Part shown: one piece after another, positions 8,385-16,276 of the stretch
Layout of the letters: every line of letters starts with the position of its first letter
Position numbering within the stretch: position 1 is the first letter of the stretch
DNA from: Hydrogenophilales bacterium CG_4_10_14_3_um_filter_63_21
GTDB taxonomy: Bacteria > Pseudomonadota > Gammaproteobacteria > Burkholderiales > Thiobacillaceae
Assembly (NCBI GenBank): GCA_002784045.1
Contig: PFJX01000081.1
Location: forward strand, 38,566-102,565
Length of the DNA: 64,000 nucleotides
Direction: 5' to 3'
Notes under the pieces: generated by a model
Databases searched by the model: none
Seen by the model: the letters and a program-made list of their open reading frames with translations, nothing else
Told to the model about the DNA's origin: nothing
Program-made: the position numbers and the translations under genes

Positions 8385-8596
8385 ACCATATCCGCCACAT
8401 CACCACGGAAGGGGAACGCTGGGACTTGCTGGCGTGGCGCTACTACGGCGATGCCACGGCCTACGAGCGGATCATCACGGCCAATCCTGCCGTGCCATTC
8501 GTTGAGACCTTGCCGGGCGGGATTGAGTTGGCCATACCCGTGATTGAGGTGAGCGCCACGATTTCACCAGAGGAGCTGCCGCCGTGGAAAGTGTGA
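8381..8596 (+). CDS. Tail protein X (P2 gpX-like)
   Basis: 71 residues. The sequence is the compact tail-X fold related to LysM: GERWDLLAWRYYGDATAYERI, cut here to WDLLAWRYYGDATAYERI, then ANPAV and ELAIPV. It is thought to sit in the tail tip or baseplate hub region next to gpD. The ATG overlaps the U stop by 4 bp (ATGA), and the D gene starts inside its last codons, so the U-X-D block is translationally coupled. Confidence 0.92.
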   Translation: MNHIRHITTEGERWDLLAWRYYGDATAYERIITANPAVPFVETLPGGIELAIPVIEVSATISPEELPPWKV

Positions 8597-9612
8597 CCCC
8601 CAAGACCCGTAAGCCGGTGCCGCACCCGGTGTTCAAAGTGCAGATGAACAACAAGGACGTGACCGCCGTGCTGACCCCTCATTTGCTGTCCGTCAGCTAC
8701 GTGGATTTTCTCGAAGGCGAGGCAGACACCCTGGATGTTCGAGTGGAGGATGTCGATGGGCGTTTCCGTGGCAAGTGGTACCCAGCCAAGGGCCAAACGC
8801 TGGAGTTGGAGTTCGGCTACGAGGGGGAAACCTTGCAAAAGGCCGGGCTGTTCGAGATCGACGAAATAGAAGGCGAAGGCCCGCCCGATGTGGTGGTGAT
8901 CCGTGCCATCGCCGCCGGGGTCAAAAGCCCTCAGCGCACCCACCAGGGCAAGGCTTACGACAACACCACGCTGGCCGCCATCGCTCAACAGGTGGCCCGC
9001 CGCTTGAAGTTGCAGCTCAAGGGCAAGATCGAACCGATCAAGATCACCCGCGTCACGCAAATCCACGAGAACGATCTGACCTTCATGCGCCGCCTGGCGG
9101 GGGAGTATGGCTACGCCTTCAGCGTCAAGGGCAGCAAGATGGTGTTCTTCAAGAAGGCCGAGCTGCGCCAGTGCAAGCCGATCCTGGTGCTCAACCGTAC
9201 CGACCTGACCCGGTATCACATCCGCGACAAGATCATGGGCGTGCCGAAGGATGCCCAGGTGGCTTACCACGACCCGAAAACCAAGCGGCTGAAGCATTAC
9301 AAGGTACGCAACACCGACGTTGCGACCAGCGATGACCGGATCAAGCTGAACGTGCGGGCGGAAACCGATGAGCAGGCCAGGGTCAAGGCACAGGCCGCCC
9401 TGGACGATGCTAATGCCGACGCCACCCAGCTTGAGCTGACGGTAATCGGCAACCCCAAGCTGGTGGCCGGGATCAACTTCTCACTGGATGGCATGGGGCG
9501 CTTCGGCGGCACCTACCAGGTGGTCAGGAGCCGCCACGACATCGAGCGCGGTAGCGGCTACCGTACCGAGATCGAGGCCAAGCGGGTGCAGGAGGGCAAG
9601 GCCAATGGCTGA
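8584..9612 (+). CDS. Baseplate hub protein (P2 gpD-like)
   Basis: 342 residues from GTG 8584, overlapping gpX by 13 bp. Conserved features of the gpD / gp27-like hub family are visible: VDFLEGEADTLDVRVEDVDG, LELEFGYEGETLQKAGLFEID (quoted as LELEFGYEGETLQKAGLFE), TLAAIAQQVARRLKL, and VTQIHENDLTFMRRLAGEYG. It forms the central hub ring of the baseplate onto which the spike docks. Older annotations call this family 'late control D', a name carried over from a transcription phenotype; the structural role is the better supported one. The spike gene follows with an 8-bp overlap. Confidence 0.93.
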   Translation: MESVTPKTRKPVPHPVFKVQMNNKDVTAVLTPHLLSVSYVDFLEGEADTLDVRVEDVDGRFRGKWYPAKGQTLELEFGYEGETLQKAGLFEIDEIEGEGPPDVVVIRAIAAGVKSPQRTHQGKAYDNTTLAAIAQQVARRLKLQLKGKIEPIKITRVTQIHENDLTFMRRLAGEYGYAFSVKGSKMVFFKKAELRQCKPILVLNRTDLTRYHIRDKIMGVPKDAQVAYHDPKTKRLKHYKVRNTDVATSDDRIKLNVRAETDEQARVKAQAALDDANADATQLELTVIGNPKLVAGINFSLDGMGRFGGTYQVVRSRHDIERGSGYRTEIEAKRVQEGKANG

Positions 9613-10207
9613 GAATACCGGCGGCGTGTCGTTCAAGGTGGGGGTTATCCATGCCTCGCGCCCTGGCTTTGCACAGGTGACCTTCCCCGATCTGGATGGC
9701 CTGGTCAGCGCCTGGCTGCCGGTGGTGATGCGAAAGTCGCTCAAGGACAAGGAATGCTTCACCCCCGATCTTGGCGAGCATGTGGCCTGTGTGCTCGATG
9801 AGAACTTCGAGAATGGGGTGGTGCTGGGCGCGGTGTATTCGGATGCCGATGCGCCGCCAGTGGCCAGCCACGACAAGCTGCACTTCCGCTTTTTCGACGG
9901 CGGCAGTTTTGAGTATGACCGCAGCAGCGGCACGCTGACCATCGTGACCACCGGGCCGGTAAATGTGACGGCCGCAGGGCCGGTGACGGTGAAAGCGCCC
10001 AGTGTGACCATTGACGCGCCGGAGACCACCATTACTGGCAACCTGCTGGTGAAGAAGAAACTGACCTACCAGGGAGGGATGGCCGGTAGCGGTGGTGAGG
10101 GCGGCGCGTCAGCCGTCATTGATGGCGGCGTGCAGGTCAATGGCGACGTCAACGCCACGGGCAGCGTCATGGACGGTAGCGGAAACTCGAACCACCACAG
10201 CCACTGA
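9605..10207 (+). CDS. Baseplate spike protein (gpV-like)
   Basis: 200 residues. ATG 9605 is chosen because it overlaps the gpD stop in the usual way and starts the OB-fold domain (GVIHASRPGFAQVTFPDLDG, then WLPVVM). The middle has a short-repeat beta helix (GPVNVTAAGPVTVKAPSVTI), and the C-terminus ends in NSNHHSH. In P2-like spikes a terminal HxH from three chains binds iron at the needle tip; HHSH gives such a motif at the very end. The protein pierces the host outer membrane. An 86-bp gap follows before the W gene. Confidence 0.92.
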   Translation: MAENTGGVSFKVGVIHASRPGFAQVTFPDLDGLVSAWLPVVMRKSLKDKECFTPDLGEHVACVLDENFENGVVLGAVYSDADAPPVASHDKLHFRFFDGGSFEYDRSSGTLTIVTTGPVNVTAAGPVTVKAPSVTIDAPETTITGNLLVKKKLTYQGGMAGSGGEGGASAVIDGGVQVNGDVNATGSVMDGSGNSNHHSH

Positions 10208-10293
10208 GGCGGCCTGATCCGTCCGTTTTGGGGCGGATCAAACATTAAAGCCCTTTAATATCCGGCAGGCGAGGCGGTGGGCATCCTACGCCC
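10208..10293. promoter_or_regulatory. Gap with hairpin and motif shared with 4387-4404
   Basis: GATCCGTCC (10217-10225) and GGGCGGATC (10231-10239) can pair, but no T-run follows, so a terminator is not supported. The stretch GTTTTGGGGCGGATCAAA (10225-10242) matches 14 of 18 positions of GTTTTAAAGCGGATTAAA at 4387-4404. These are the two largest gaps in the tail genes, which suggests a shared control element, possibly for late transcription. Confidence 0.35.
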
Positions 10294-10656
10294 ATGAGCC
10301 GCGTAGACCGCATTACCCATCAAGACTGGCAGCCCGCCCTGGGCACCGATGACATCGTCGGTGGCCTGGAGGATATCGACCAGTGCATTCGCATCATCCT
10401 GGGCACGCCCCTGGGGAGCGATCCGCACCGTCCTGACTTCGGCTCCAACATCCACCGTTACATCGACTGGCCGCAAGACCGTGCCGTGACCTACCTGGTG
10501 CGCGAGGTTTTCCGGGCTGTGCGCCGTTGGGAAAAGCGCGTCGGCGAGATGGATGTGCGGGTCAGCCATGAAGTTGCGGCCTTGGTGATCACGGTGGTCT
10601 GGCGGCCTGCCAGTGGTGGCAGCGAGAACACGACTGCGCTGAGGTTCGACCAATGA
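10294..10656 (+). CDS. Baseplate wedge protein W (gp25-like)
   Basis: 120 residues, typical of the GPW/gp25 family: DQCIRIILGTPLGSDPHRPDFGSNI (cut here to IRIILGTPLGSDPHRPDFGS) with the conserved 'T..GsrphrPdfG' signature, then VREVFRAVRRWEKRV and beta strands near the C-terminus. It forms part of the inner baseplate wedge and nucleates sheath assembly. The stop overlaps the ATG of the J gene by 4 bp. The start at 10294 is the first ATG after an 86-bp gap; no strong ribosome site is seen. Confidence 0.92.
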   Translation: MSRVDRITHQDWQPALGTDDIVGGLEDIDQCIRIILGTPLGSDPHRPDFGSNIHRYIDWPQDRAVTYLVREVFRAVRRWEKRVGEMDVRVSHEVAALVITVVWRPASGGSENTTALRFDQ

Positions 10657-11804
10657 GCACGCTGCCCGAGCCGAACTTCATCGACCGCGATCCGCAAGCC
10701 ATCACTGCGGAAATGGTGGCCAGCTACGAGGCCATGACCGGCAAGACGCTCCAGCCCGCCCAGGTGGAGCGATTGATTGTTGACCTGTTCGCCTACCGGG
10801 AAAGCCTGGTTCGCATCGGCATCCAGGAGGCTGCCAAGCAGAACCTGGTCGCTTTTGCCAGAGCGCCCATGCTGGATTACCTGGGCGAGTTGGTCGGGGT
10901 CTATCGGCTGGCAGCCAAGACCGCCCGCGCCGATGTGCGCGTGGTCTTCGCCCAGCCCTTGGCCACAGCCTTGGAGATTCCGGCAAGCACTCGGTTCGAA
11001 GCTTCCGGCATCCAGTTTCAGGCGACCGGCAAACAGATCGTGGCGGCTGGCACCGTGGAAGTGGATGTGCCGGTCGAGGCGGTTGAGTCCGGCGTGTCGG
11101 GCAATGGCTTTCTGCCTGGCCAGATCAATACGCTGGTCGATGAATTGGGGGTCGATGTCGCCTCGGTGGCCAACGTCGGCATCACCTACGGCGGGAGCGA
11201 GGCGGAAAGCGATGACCGCCTGCGCGAGCGCATCCGCCTGGCTCCTGAAGCCTTCACGGTGGCGGGTTCCTTCGGGGCCTATCGCCACCACGCCATGAGT
11301 GCCCATCAGGACATCGTCGACGTCGCTGTCATGGGGCCGGACTTGATCCTTGCGGACGGTCTTCTGGTGTCGAGCAATGACATCCCGCCCGGCGTGGTGC
11401 GCCTGTTTCCCCTGGCCAAGACGGGCTTGCCGCCCCAGGTGATCCTGGATGCGGTAGCAGTCACCTGCACGGCGGACAAGGTGCGCCCCCTGACTGACTT
11501 GGTGGAAGTGCGCGTGCCGGTCGAGGCTCCCTTTGCCATCGTGGCCCGCCTGACCTTGTACCGCGACCAGGAGGCGGCCCCGGTGCTGGCCGCTGCCCGT
11601 GCCGCTGCCGACAGCTATGTCGCAAAGCAGCAGGCCAAGCTGGGGCGCGACGTGGTGCCGTCGCAGATCGTGGCCGCGCTGTCCGTGCCGGGGGTGTATC
11701 GCGTCGAACTGGTCAGCCCGGCCAACCTGATCCAGGTGCCGATGGAAGGCTGGGCGCACTGCACCGGCATCGATATCCAGTTCGCGGGAGGGGCCGATGG
11801 CTGA
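10653..11804 (+). CDS. Baseplate wedge protein J (gp47-like)
   Basis: 383 residues. Family features are PEPNFIDRDPQAITAEMVASYE near the start (core FIDRDPQAITAEMV), AKQNLVAFARAPMLDYLGEL, the 'P.GTrf' equivalent IPASTRFEASGIQF, GVSGNGFLPGQINTL, and the conserved ESDDRLRERIRLAPEAFTVAGSFGAYR (core DDRLRERIRLAPEAFTVAGS). It joins the hub to the sheath and fibres. It overlaps the gpI gene by 8 bp. Length is slightly above P2 gpJ (about 300) because of C-terminal beta domains, as in many Burkholderia phages. Confidence 0.94.
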   Translation: MSTLPEPNFIDRDPQAITAEMVASYEAMTGKTLQPAQVERLIVDLFAYRESLVRIGIQEAAKQNLVAFARAPMLDYLGELVGVYRLAAKTARADVRVVFAQPLATALEIPASTRFEASGIQFQATGKQIVAAGTVEVDVPVEAVESGVSGNGFLPGQINTLVDELGVDVASVANVGITYGGSEAESDDRLRERIRLAPEAFTVAGSFGAYRHHAMSAHQDIVDVAVMGPDLILADGLLVSSNDIPPGVVRLFPLAKTGLPPQVILDAVAVTCTADKVRPLTDLVEVRVPVEAPFAIVARLTLYRDQEAAPVLAAARAAADSYVAKQQAKLGRDVVPSQIVAALSVPGVYRVELVSPANLIQVPMEGWAHCTGIDIQFAGGADG

Positions 11805-12543
11805 CCTGACGCCCCCGGTCATTTCGACCGACCCGAAGCTGAAGGCGCTGGCCGCTCTTTCCGAGCGGCTCTCGACGCTTGATTTGACCCCGGTGTTGAC
11901 CAACCTGGTCGATGCGGTGGAGGCCGACGTGCTGCCCTGTCTGGCCGACCAGTTCCACGTCATGGGCGATGAGGGCTGGTTGCTGGCCAACACCGATGAG
12001 CGCCGCCGCAAGCTGATCAAGCAGTCCATCGAGATTCACCGCCACAAGGGCACGGTGTGGGCGGTCAAGAGCGTGCTGGAAGCCTTGGCCGTTTCTGCCG
12101 AAGTGACCGAGTGGTGGCAGACCGTGCCGCGTGGTGCGCCGTACACCTTCGACCTGCTCGCCTGGGTGAATGACAACCTGAGTGACACCAGCGCGGTGCT
12201 GTCTCCGGAGACTTACCAGCGCCTGCGCCGCCTGGTGGATATGAACAAGCCCGTGCGCAGCCACTTCAGCTTCCGCGTTGGGGCACGTTTCGACGATGCC
12301 CTGGGAGCCGCTAACGCCAGCCAGGTAGCCGCCGTGGGGCGCTGGCCAGCCGATGCCGTTGCCGTACAGCCGCCCCCGGCGGCCAACCCCATCCAGGTCG
12401 CCGGGGCTGCCGATTCGCAGGCCCTGGGGCGCTGGACAGGTGTCCCGGCTGCCGTGCAGCCGCCGCCTGCCATCCATCTGTTGCGTGCGGCCTCTGCCGC
12501 CCGTTCCTTAACCGTGATTCGCATCTCAATGGAGGCTCGATGA
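11797..12543 (+). CDS. Tail protein I (P2 gpI-like) with C-terminal repeat
   Basis: 248 residues. Residues 1-165 show the gpI family pattern: LPCLADQFHVMGDEGWLLAN, RRKLIKQSIEIHRHKGTVWAVK (core KLIKQSIEIHRHKGTVWAVK), and EWWQ. It links wedges to tail fibres. The last ~60 residues hold an imperfect tandem repeat of about 26 residues, both units containing GRW.(..)AVQPPPA (VGRWPADAVAVQPPPA and LGRWTGVPAAVQPPPA). That repeat is unusual for the family and may be a flexible fibre-docking arm. ATG of the fibre gene overlaps its stop by 4 bp. Confidence 0.9.
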   Translation: MADLTPPVISTDPKLKALAALSERLSTLDLTPVLTNLVDAVEADVLPCLADQFHVMGDEGWLLANTDERRRKLIKQSIEIHRHKGTVWAVKSVLEALAVSAEVTEWWQTVPRGAPYTFDLLAWVNDNLSDTSAVLSPETYQRLRRLVDMNKPVRSHFSFRVGARFDDALGAANASQVAAVGRWPADAVAVQPPPAANPIQVAGAADSQALGRWTGVPAAVQPPPAIHLLRAASAARSLTVIRISMEAR

Positions 12544-14678
12544 GTACGCCTTTACAACCGGTCATCCTCGAAGCGGGGCTTGCCGCCGTCTGGCGGGCCA
12601 CCAATGACGGCGTGGCCGCCCAAATCACCCACATTGCCCTCGGCGATGCTGGGTATGTGCCGTTCCAGTCCCAGGTGGGCATGCGCTCCGAGCGCGTCCG
12701 CTACCCGGTGGCCGATGGCTCCCGCGTCTCACCCCGGCAAATCCACCTGACCGCCCTGGCCGATGGCGCTACCGAGTTCTGGGTGCGCGAGGCCGCCTTC
12801 ATCCTTTCGGACGGCACTGTGTTCGCCGTCTGGTCGCACCCGACCACGGCGCTGGCCTACAAATCCGCCAACGTCGATCTGCTGCTGGCTTATGACCTGG
12901 AACTGACTGCCGTCCCGGCGGGATCGGTGGTGGTGGAAAGCACCGGCGCCGGGCTGAATCTTGCCCTGTCTGCCGAACTGGCCGCGCTGGCTGCCGCTCA
13001 GGTTTCCGGCATGCTGCGCGACCTGCACCAGCAGGATCGCCTGACCGCCGTCGAGGGCCGGGCCGGTGGCCTGGAGCAAGCCCGCGACCAGATGCGGACT
13101 GATCTGGAGAAGGCCCGCGCCTACACCGCCAAGGTGGAAGCCGAAACCGACACCCTGGGCAAGGTCGCCGCCTGGCAGTCCGAATCCCAGGCCGAGGTGC
13201 TGCGCGGCATGGGGCAATCCGGCCTGTACCTGACGCGGGGCTACACCTTCGGCGGCAATGCGGCCTTCGACCGCCCCTTCGCCGAGAACTGGAACCCGGC
13301 AGGCATCCACAACCATCCCAACTATGACGGCATGCCCGGTACCGCCGAGTTTTCGACCATCGTCAACGGCTACTACCTGCGCACCCGCCACAACGACTAC
13401 CTGCTGCGCCGCCCGGCCAATGCCGGTTCGGCCTTCCTGGCCACCGAGGCGGTGTCCGCCCCGGCGCTGCCTGCCGCCGTGGCCAATGCGGGCGACGTGG
13501 CCGCGCAGATCGCCGCGATGCGTGGCCTGTTCGCCGACTACGCCGCCGGGCAGTGGCCTGCTGGTTTCGGCTGGACGCTCTCCTACGTCGAGTTCTGGTT
13601 CGAGCCGCTGTCCGCCGCCTTTGGCGACACCTTCGACAGCTTCCGCCACCAGCAGCGCATTTCCGACCTGGACAGCGCATTCCGCGAGGCCATGCGCTAC
13701 AACGCCGGGGGCTACAAGGATCGTTTCGAGAACGTCCCCTACGAGCCGCCCGTGGTGCGTTGGATCGAGAACGGCAAGCCGGTACTGGCCCGCCTGCGCT
13801 ACCGCATCGCCGCCGTCGATGTCTCGCACCTGGGCGACCTGCGGCCCCACATCGAGACTGTCGATGACCCGGCCTACCGGCAGGGCTTCGGACGCGACTC
13901 GGGGCGCTTCCGGGTGCTGGAGGGCGACAACGCCCCCGGCAAACTGGATGAGCTGATGGCCGCCATTCCCGGCCTGGACGGCGCTGGGGCCAACCTCGCC
14001 GAAACCTACCGGGAATACGGCATCGACACCACGATCCGCCGCTGGGACGGCGCGGCAGCGACCAACGCGGCCTACTACAACCGCTTCGCCCGCGCCTGGG
14101 CCGATGCCGCCAACCGCGATGCCTTCCACCGGGGCTTCAACGATCCGACCCTGTTCGCCGCGCTGACCACCCGTGGCGAGGTGCTGCCGATGGGCATGGA
14201 TGGCCGGGTGTATCGCTTCAGCTACGCCATCCCCTTCGAGCTGGTGCTGCGCACCCCGCTGGAAGGCTGGAATCCGCATGGCCTGCCCGAGGCCGGGAAC
14301 CTGAGCGGCGCTGGCAGCCAGGCCGACCCGTACAACGGCTGGCGGCGCGACGGCACCTTCTACCGCGTGCCGACCGCCTTCTATTCCGGCGGTGCGCCGG
14401 GCGATGCCGCCGACACCGGCATGGCCGATGCCTGGGTGAGCGACGGTGGCGGCACGGCCCGCAGCGTCAAGGGCAGCGGCATCTACGTCGGCCTACCGGA
14501 AATCGCCGGTATCGGCTCCATTCGGGTACGCCACCCGATCTACCCGGTTTTCCACGAAGGCAGCCATGCCTTTGCGGAATTGCAGGGGCTGCGCCGGGAG
14601 CAGGGGGAAACCCTCGCTTCTCTGGCCACCAGCCTCATCGACACCCAGCGTCGGCAAATCGCCCCGCTGACCGTTTAA
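12540..14678 (+). CDS. Tail fibre protein with P2 gpH-type N-terminus
   Basis: 712 residues. Residues 1-160 resemble the tail-collar fibre N-domain (AGLAAVWRATNDGVAAQITHIALGDAGY, core GVAAQITHIALGDAGY; EFWVREAAFILSDGTVFAVW), which anchors the fibre to the baseplate. A helical coiled-coil-like segment follows (about 175-225). The large C-terminal part (about 240-712) has no recognised family but is rich in Tyr, Trp, Asn, Asp and His, as expected for a receptor-contacting region. It is the main candidate for host recognition. A ribosome site AAAGGAG for the next gene follows its stop. Confidence 0.85.
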   Translation: MSTPLQPVILEAGLAAVWRATNDGVAAQITHIALGDAGYVPFQSQVGMRSERVRYPVADGSRVSPRQIHLTALADGATEFWVREAAFILSDGTVFAVWSHPTTALAYKSANVDLLLAYDLELTAVPAGSVVVESTGAGLNLALSAELAALAAAQVSGMLRDLHQQDRLTAVEGRAGGLEQARDQMRTDLEKARAYTAKVEAETDTLGKVAAWQSESQAEVLRGMGQSGLYLTRGYTFGGNAAFDRPFAENWNPAGIHNHPNYDGMPGTAEFSTIVNGYYLRTRHNDYLLRRPANAGSAFLATEAVSAPALPAAVANAGDVAAQIAAMRGLFADYAAGQWPAGFGWTLSYVEFWFEPLSAAFGDTFDSFRHQQRISDLDSAFREAMRYNAGGYKDRFENVPYEPPVVRWIENGKPVLARLRYRIAAVDVSHLGDLRPHIETVDDPAYRQGFGRDSGRFRVLEGDNAPGKLDELMAAIPGLDGAGANLAETYREYGIDTTIRRWDGAAATNAAYYNRFARAWADAANRDAFHRGFNDPTLFAALTTRGEVLPMGMDGRVYRFSYAIPFELVLRTPLEGWNPHGLPEAGNLSGAGSQADPYNGWRRDGTFYRVPTAFYSGGAPGDAADTGMADAWVSDGGGTARSVKGSGIYVGLPEIAGIGSIRVRHPIYPVFHEGSHAFAELQGLRREQGETLASLATSLIDTQRRQIAPLTV

Positions 14679-14704
14679 CCCACCCCTCAAAGGAGTAACA
14701 CCTC

Positions 14705-15397
14705 ATGAGTCTCGAAACTCAAATCGCCAACCTAGTGGCGGCGACCAACCAGCTTACCGGCGAGGTGAGCGGGAAGATGACCCAGATCGATCAGCGGGTC
14801 GAACAGAAGCGCGGCGAACTGGATGCCTGGCGATCTGCTGCTCGCCACGAGTTTGTGTTCCCGACGACGATGCGCTACGGAAACGTTAGCCACAACAAGG
14901 CCGAGTTGCTCGTGAATAACGCTGCCAACGTCAGTGCCGACCCGGCAAAAAGTAAGTGGGTTCGTTGCGGCATGAACCTCGACTCGAAATCACGCGGATA
15001 TTTCTCCGAGGGTTCTCTCGTTGTCGTCTGCCTTGATCGCGCCATTACAGCCCCTCCGGGTCACTATCAGAACCCACCTTACTCCAGTGATTGGAGCGCA
15101 ACGTATATGCAGTTCGTGATCGCGAACGAGTCTGCGACGTCCGAAGGTATCGATGCTCGGCTGGCCGCTTTGGGCATTACTCCTGAATTGGCCGGTGCTT
15201 GGTCGGATCACTCACATCGCGTGCGTACTACGGCTGTGAGCGTTCCCTCCCTGCATCCCTATTCGCAGCTATTTGTCCGATTCGTCAATCTGAGTTCCTA
15301 CGATCCTCAAGGTCGTGTGCCTCAGGACATTTTGAGCTTTGGCGGCGATGGCATTTTTGCCATCGACCATGTTGCGGCCTATCCGTTTTCCTTTTGA
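14705..15397 (+). CDS. Putative small tail-fibre or spike protein
   Basis: 230 residues; AAAGGAGTAACACCTC precedes ATG 14705. The first ~50 residues form a short predicted coiled coil (QIANLVAATNQLTGEVSGKM, then QIDQRVEQKRGELDAW), a trimerisation-like stalk; the rest looks beta-rich with many Tyr, Ser and Asn. The DNA is visibly less GC-rich than neighbouring tail genes, a common sign of recent exchange in host-range genes. No family is recognised. Position right after the main fibre gene supports a fibre-tip or second fibre role, by inference. Confidence 0.6.
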   Translation: MSLETQIANLVAATNQLTGEVSGKMTQIDQRVEQKRGELDAWRSAARHEFVFPTTMRYGNVSHNKAELLVNNAANVSADPAKSKWVRCGMNLDSKSRGYFSEGSLVVVCLDRAITAPPGHYQNPPYSSDWSATYMQFVIANESATSEGIDARLAALGITPELAGAWSDHSHRVRTTAVSVPSLHPYSQLFVRFVNLSSYDPQGRVPQDILSFGGDGIFAIDHVAAYPFSF

Positions 15398-15402
15398 GGT
15401 GC

Positions 15403-15669
15403 ATGATGAAAGAACAGACTGTTGACACGACGATTCCTCTTGACCCGGTTGCTATCAAAGAGTTGGCCGATTCCATTAATGCGGATGTAATCCGCCGAAT
15501 GTGCGGTGCCCACATCGAGCGCCACTACCCGACCTACAAGCAGCTCAACCTCATGCGCTCCGGCACCAAGGCCGAGCGGGACAAGTTGGACGCCTTCATC
15601 AACGCCTGCCGGGACTGGAGCAACGGCGAGAACCCCGATCCCGCCTCCCTTGAGGCCATTCAGCCGTGA
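15403..15669 (+). CDS. Small phage protein after the fibre genes
   Basis: 88 residues from ATG 15403 (or 15406), preceded by TTGAGG; an upstream reading frame exists but overlaps the previous gene. Mostly helical and charged, with DPVAIKELADSINADVIRRM and a C-terminus of KAERDKLDAFINACRDWSNG. It lies where Mu-like and P2-like phages place fibre-assembly chaperones, but no conserved chaperone motif is seen, so function stays open. Its stop overlaps the ATG of the next gene by 4 bp (GTGA context at 15666-15669), which suggests co-translation. Confidence 0.6.
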   Translation: MMKEQTVDTTIPLDPVAIKELADSINADVIRRMCGAHIERHYPTYKQLNLMRSGTKAERDKLDAFINACRDWSNGENPDPASLEAIQP

Positions 15670-16100
15670 AGTGGCCATACCTGACCCGTTACACCGATGA
15701 ACTCCCCGAGGGCGTCGGTGGCGAGGCGCGTGGCCCCCTGGTGCGTATCCGCACGAAATACCGGGATGACCAGGGTATCCACGCCCACGAGTACGAGCAT
15801 GTGCGCCAGTGGTGGACGGCGGGGCTGGTCGGGGCGGCGCTGATCGTGGTGTTCGCATTGGCCATCCACATGCCGCAAGTCGCCAGCCTGGCTGCGCTGG
15901 GCTTTCTGGCCCACCCGTTGGGTTACGCCCTCTGGCCACGCCACCGGCTGTGGTGCGAGGTGCAGGCGTATCGGGAACAGATGCGGCACCCCGACTGCAA
16001 CGGCGGCTTTTTGACGCTGGAGGATGCCGCCGAGCGGCTGGCCAATCCGCGTTATCGCTTGGGGATCACGGCAGCCGATGCACGTCGGCTGCTGGCCTGA
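15666..16100 (+). CDS. Small membrane protein with HExxH motif
   Basis: 144 residues. A HEYEHVRQWW stretch (HExxH, about residues 41-50) is followed by two hydrophobic segments (about 52-70 and 75-95, e.g. GLVGAALIVVFALAIHMPQV) and then WCEVQAYREQM, a Glu in the 'E-x-x-A-Y' setting that supplies the third zinc ligand in gluzincin-type peptidases. The C-terminal helix carries LTLEDAAERLANPRYRLG. Seen: the motif order. Inferred: a minimal membrane-linked zinc peptidase. It could act in lysis or on tail fibres. It could also be a motif by chance in a structural protein. Confidence 0.6.
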   Translation: MKWPYLTRYTDELPEGVGGEARGPLVRIRTKYRDDQGIHAHEYEHVRQWWTAGLVGAALIVVFALAIHMPQVASLAALGFLAHPLGYALWPRHRLWCEVQAYREQMRHPDCNGGFLTLEDAAERLANPRYRLGITAADARRLLA

Positions 16101-16140
16101 CAGGAGGAATCGACGATCAACTGAGAAAAGAAGGAAGCGA

Positions 16141-16241
16141 CCGCCTGGTGTTAGAGCACCGGGCGGCCCCGCAGAACTTGCAGCCGTAACTGCAAACCGT
16201 TGGCCAGGGCTTCCCCCACCTGTGCACAGGCATAGGAAGTC
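16141..16241 (+). ncRNA. Candidate structured RNA upstream of the com-like gene
   Basis: Three stem-loops occur in series. (1) CCGCCTGGTG (16141-16150) pairs with CACCGGGCGG (16157-16166), 10 bp with one T-G pair. (2) TTGCAG (16178-16183) pairs with CTGCAA (16190-16195) around CCGTAA. (3) GGCTTCC (16208-16214) pairs with GGAAGTC (16235-16241), enclosing the palindrome CCTGTGCACAGG (16219-16230). No reading frame covers the stretch. It could be a 5' leader controlling com or methyltransferase expression, or part of the phage right-end control region. Found by eye; no Rfam match is claimed. Confidence 0.45.
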
Positions 16242-16276
16242 TAAGGCGGTTTTGACAATACGAAAATGTTTTGCAA

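Noticed and set aside
10491-14279. Two long minus-strand frames of 512 and 516 codons
   Set aside because: Antisense shadows of the J, I and fibre genes; no domain content.
16141-16200. tRNA-like look (GGTGTTAGAGCACC) upstream of com
   Set aside because: No acceptor stem, no T arm and no anticodon arm of proper size; treated as a structured RNA instead.
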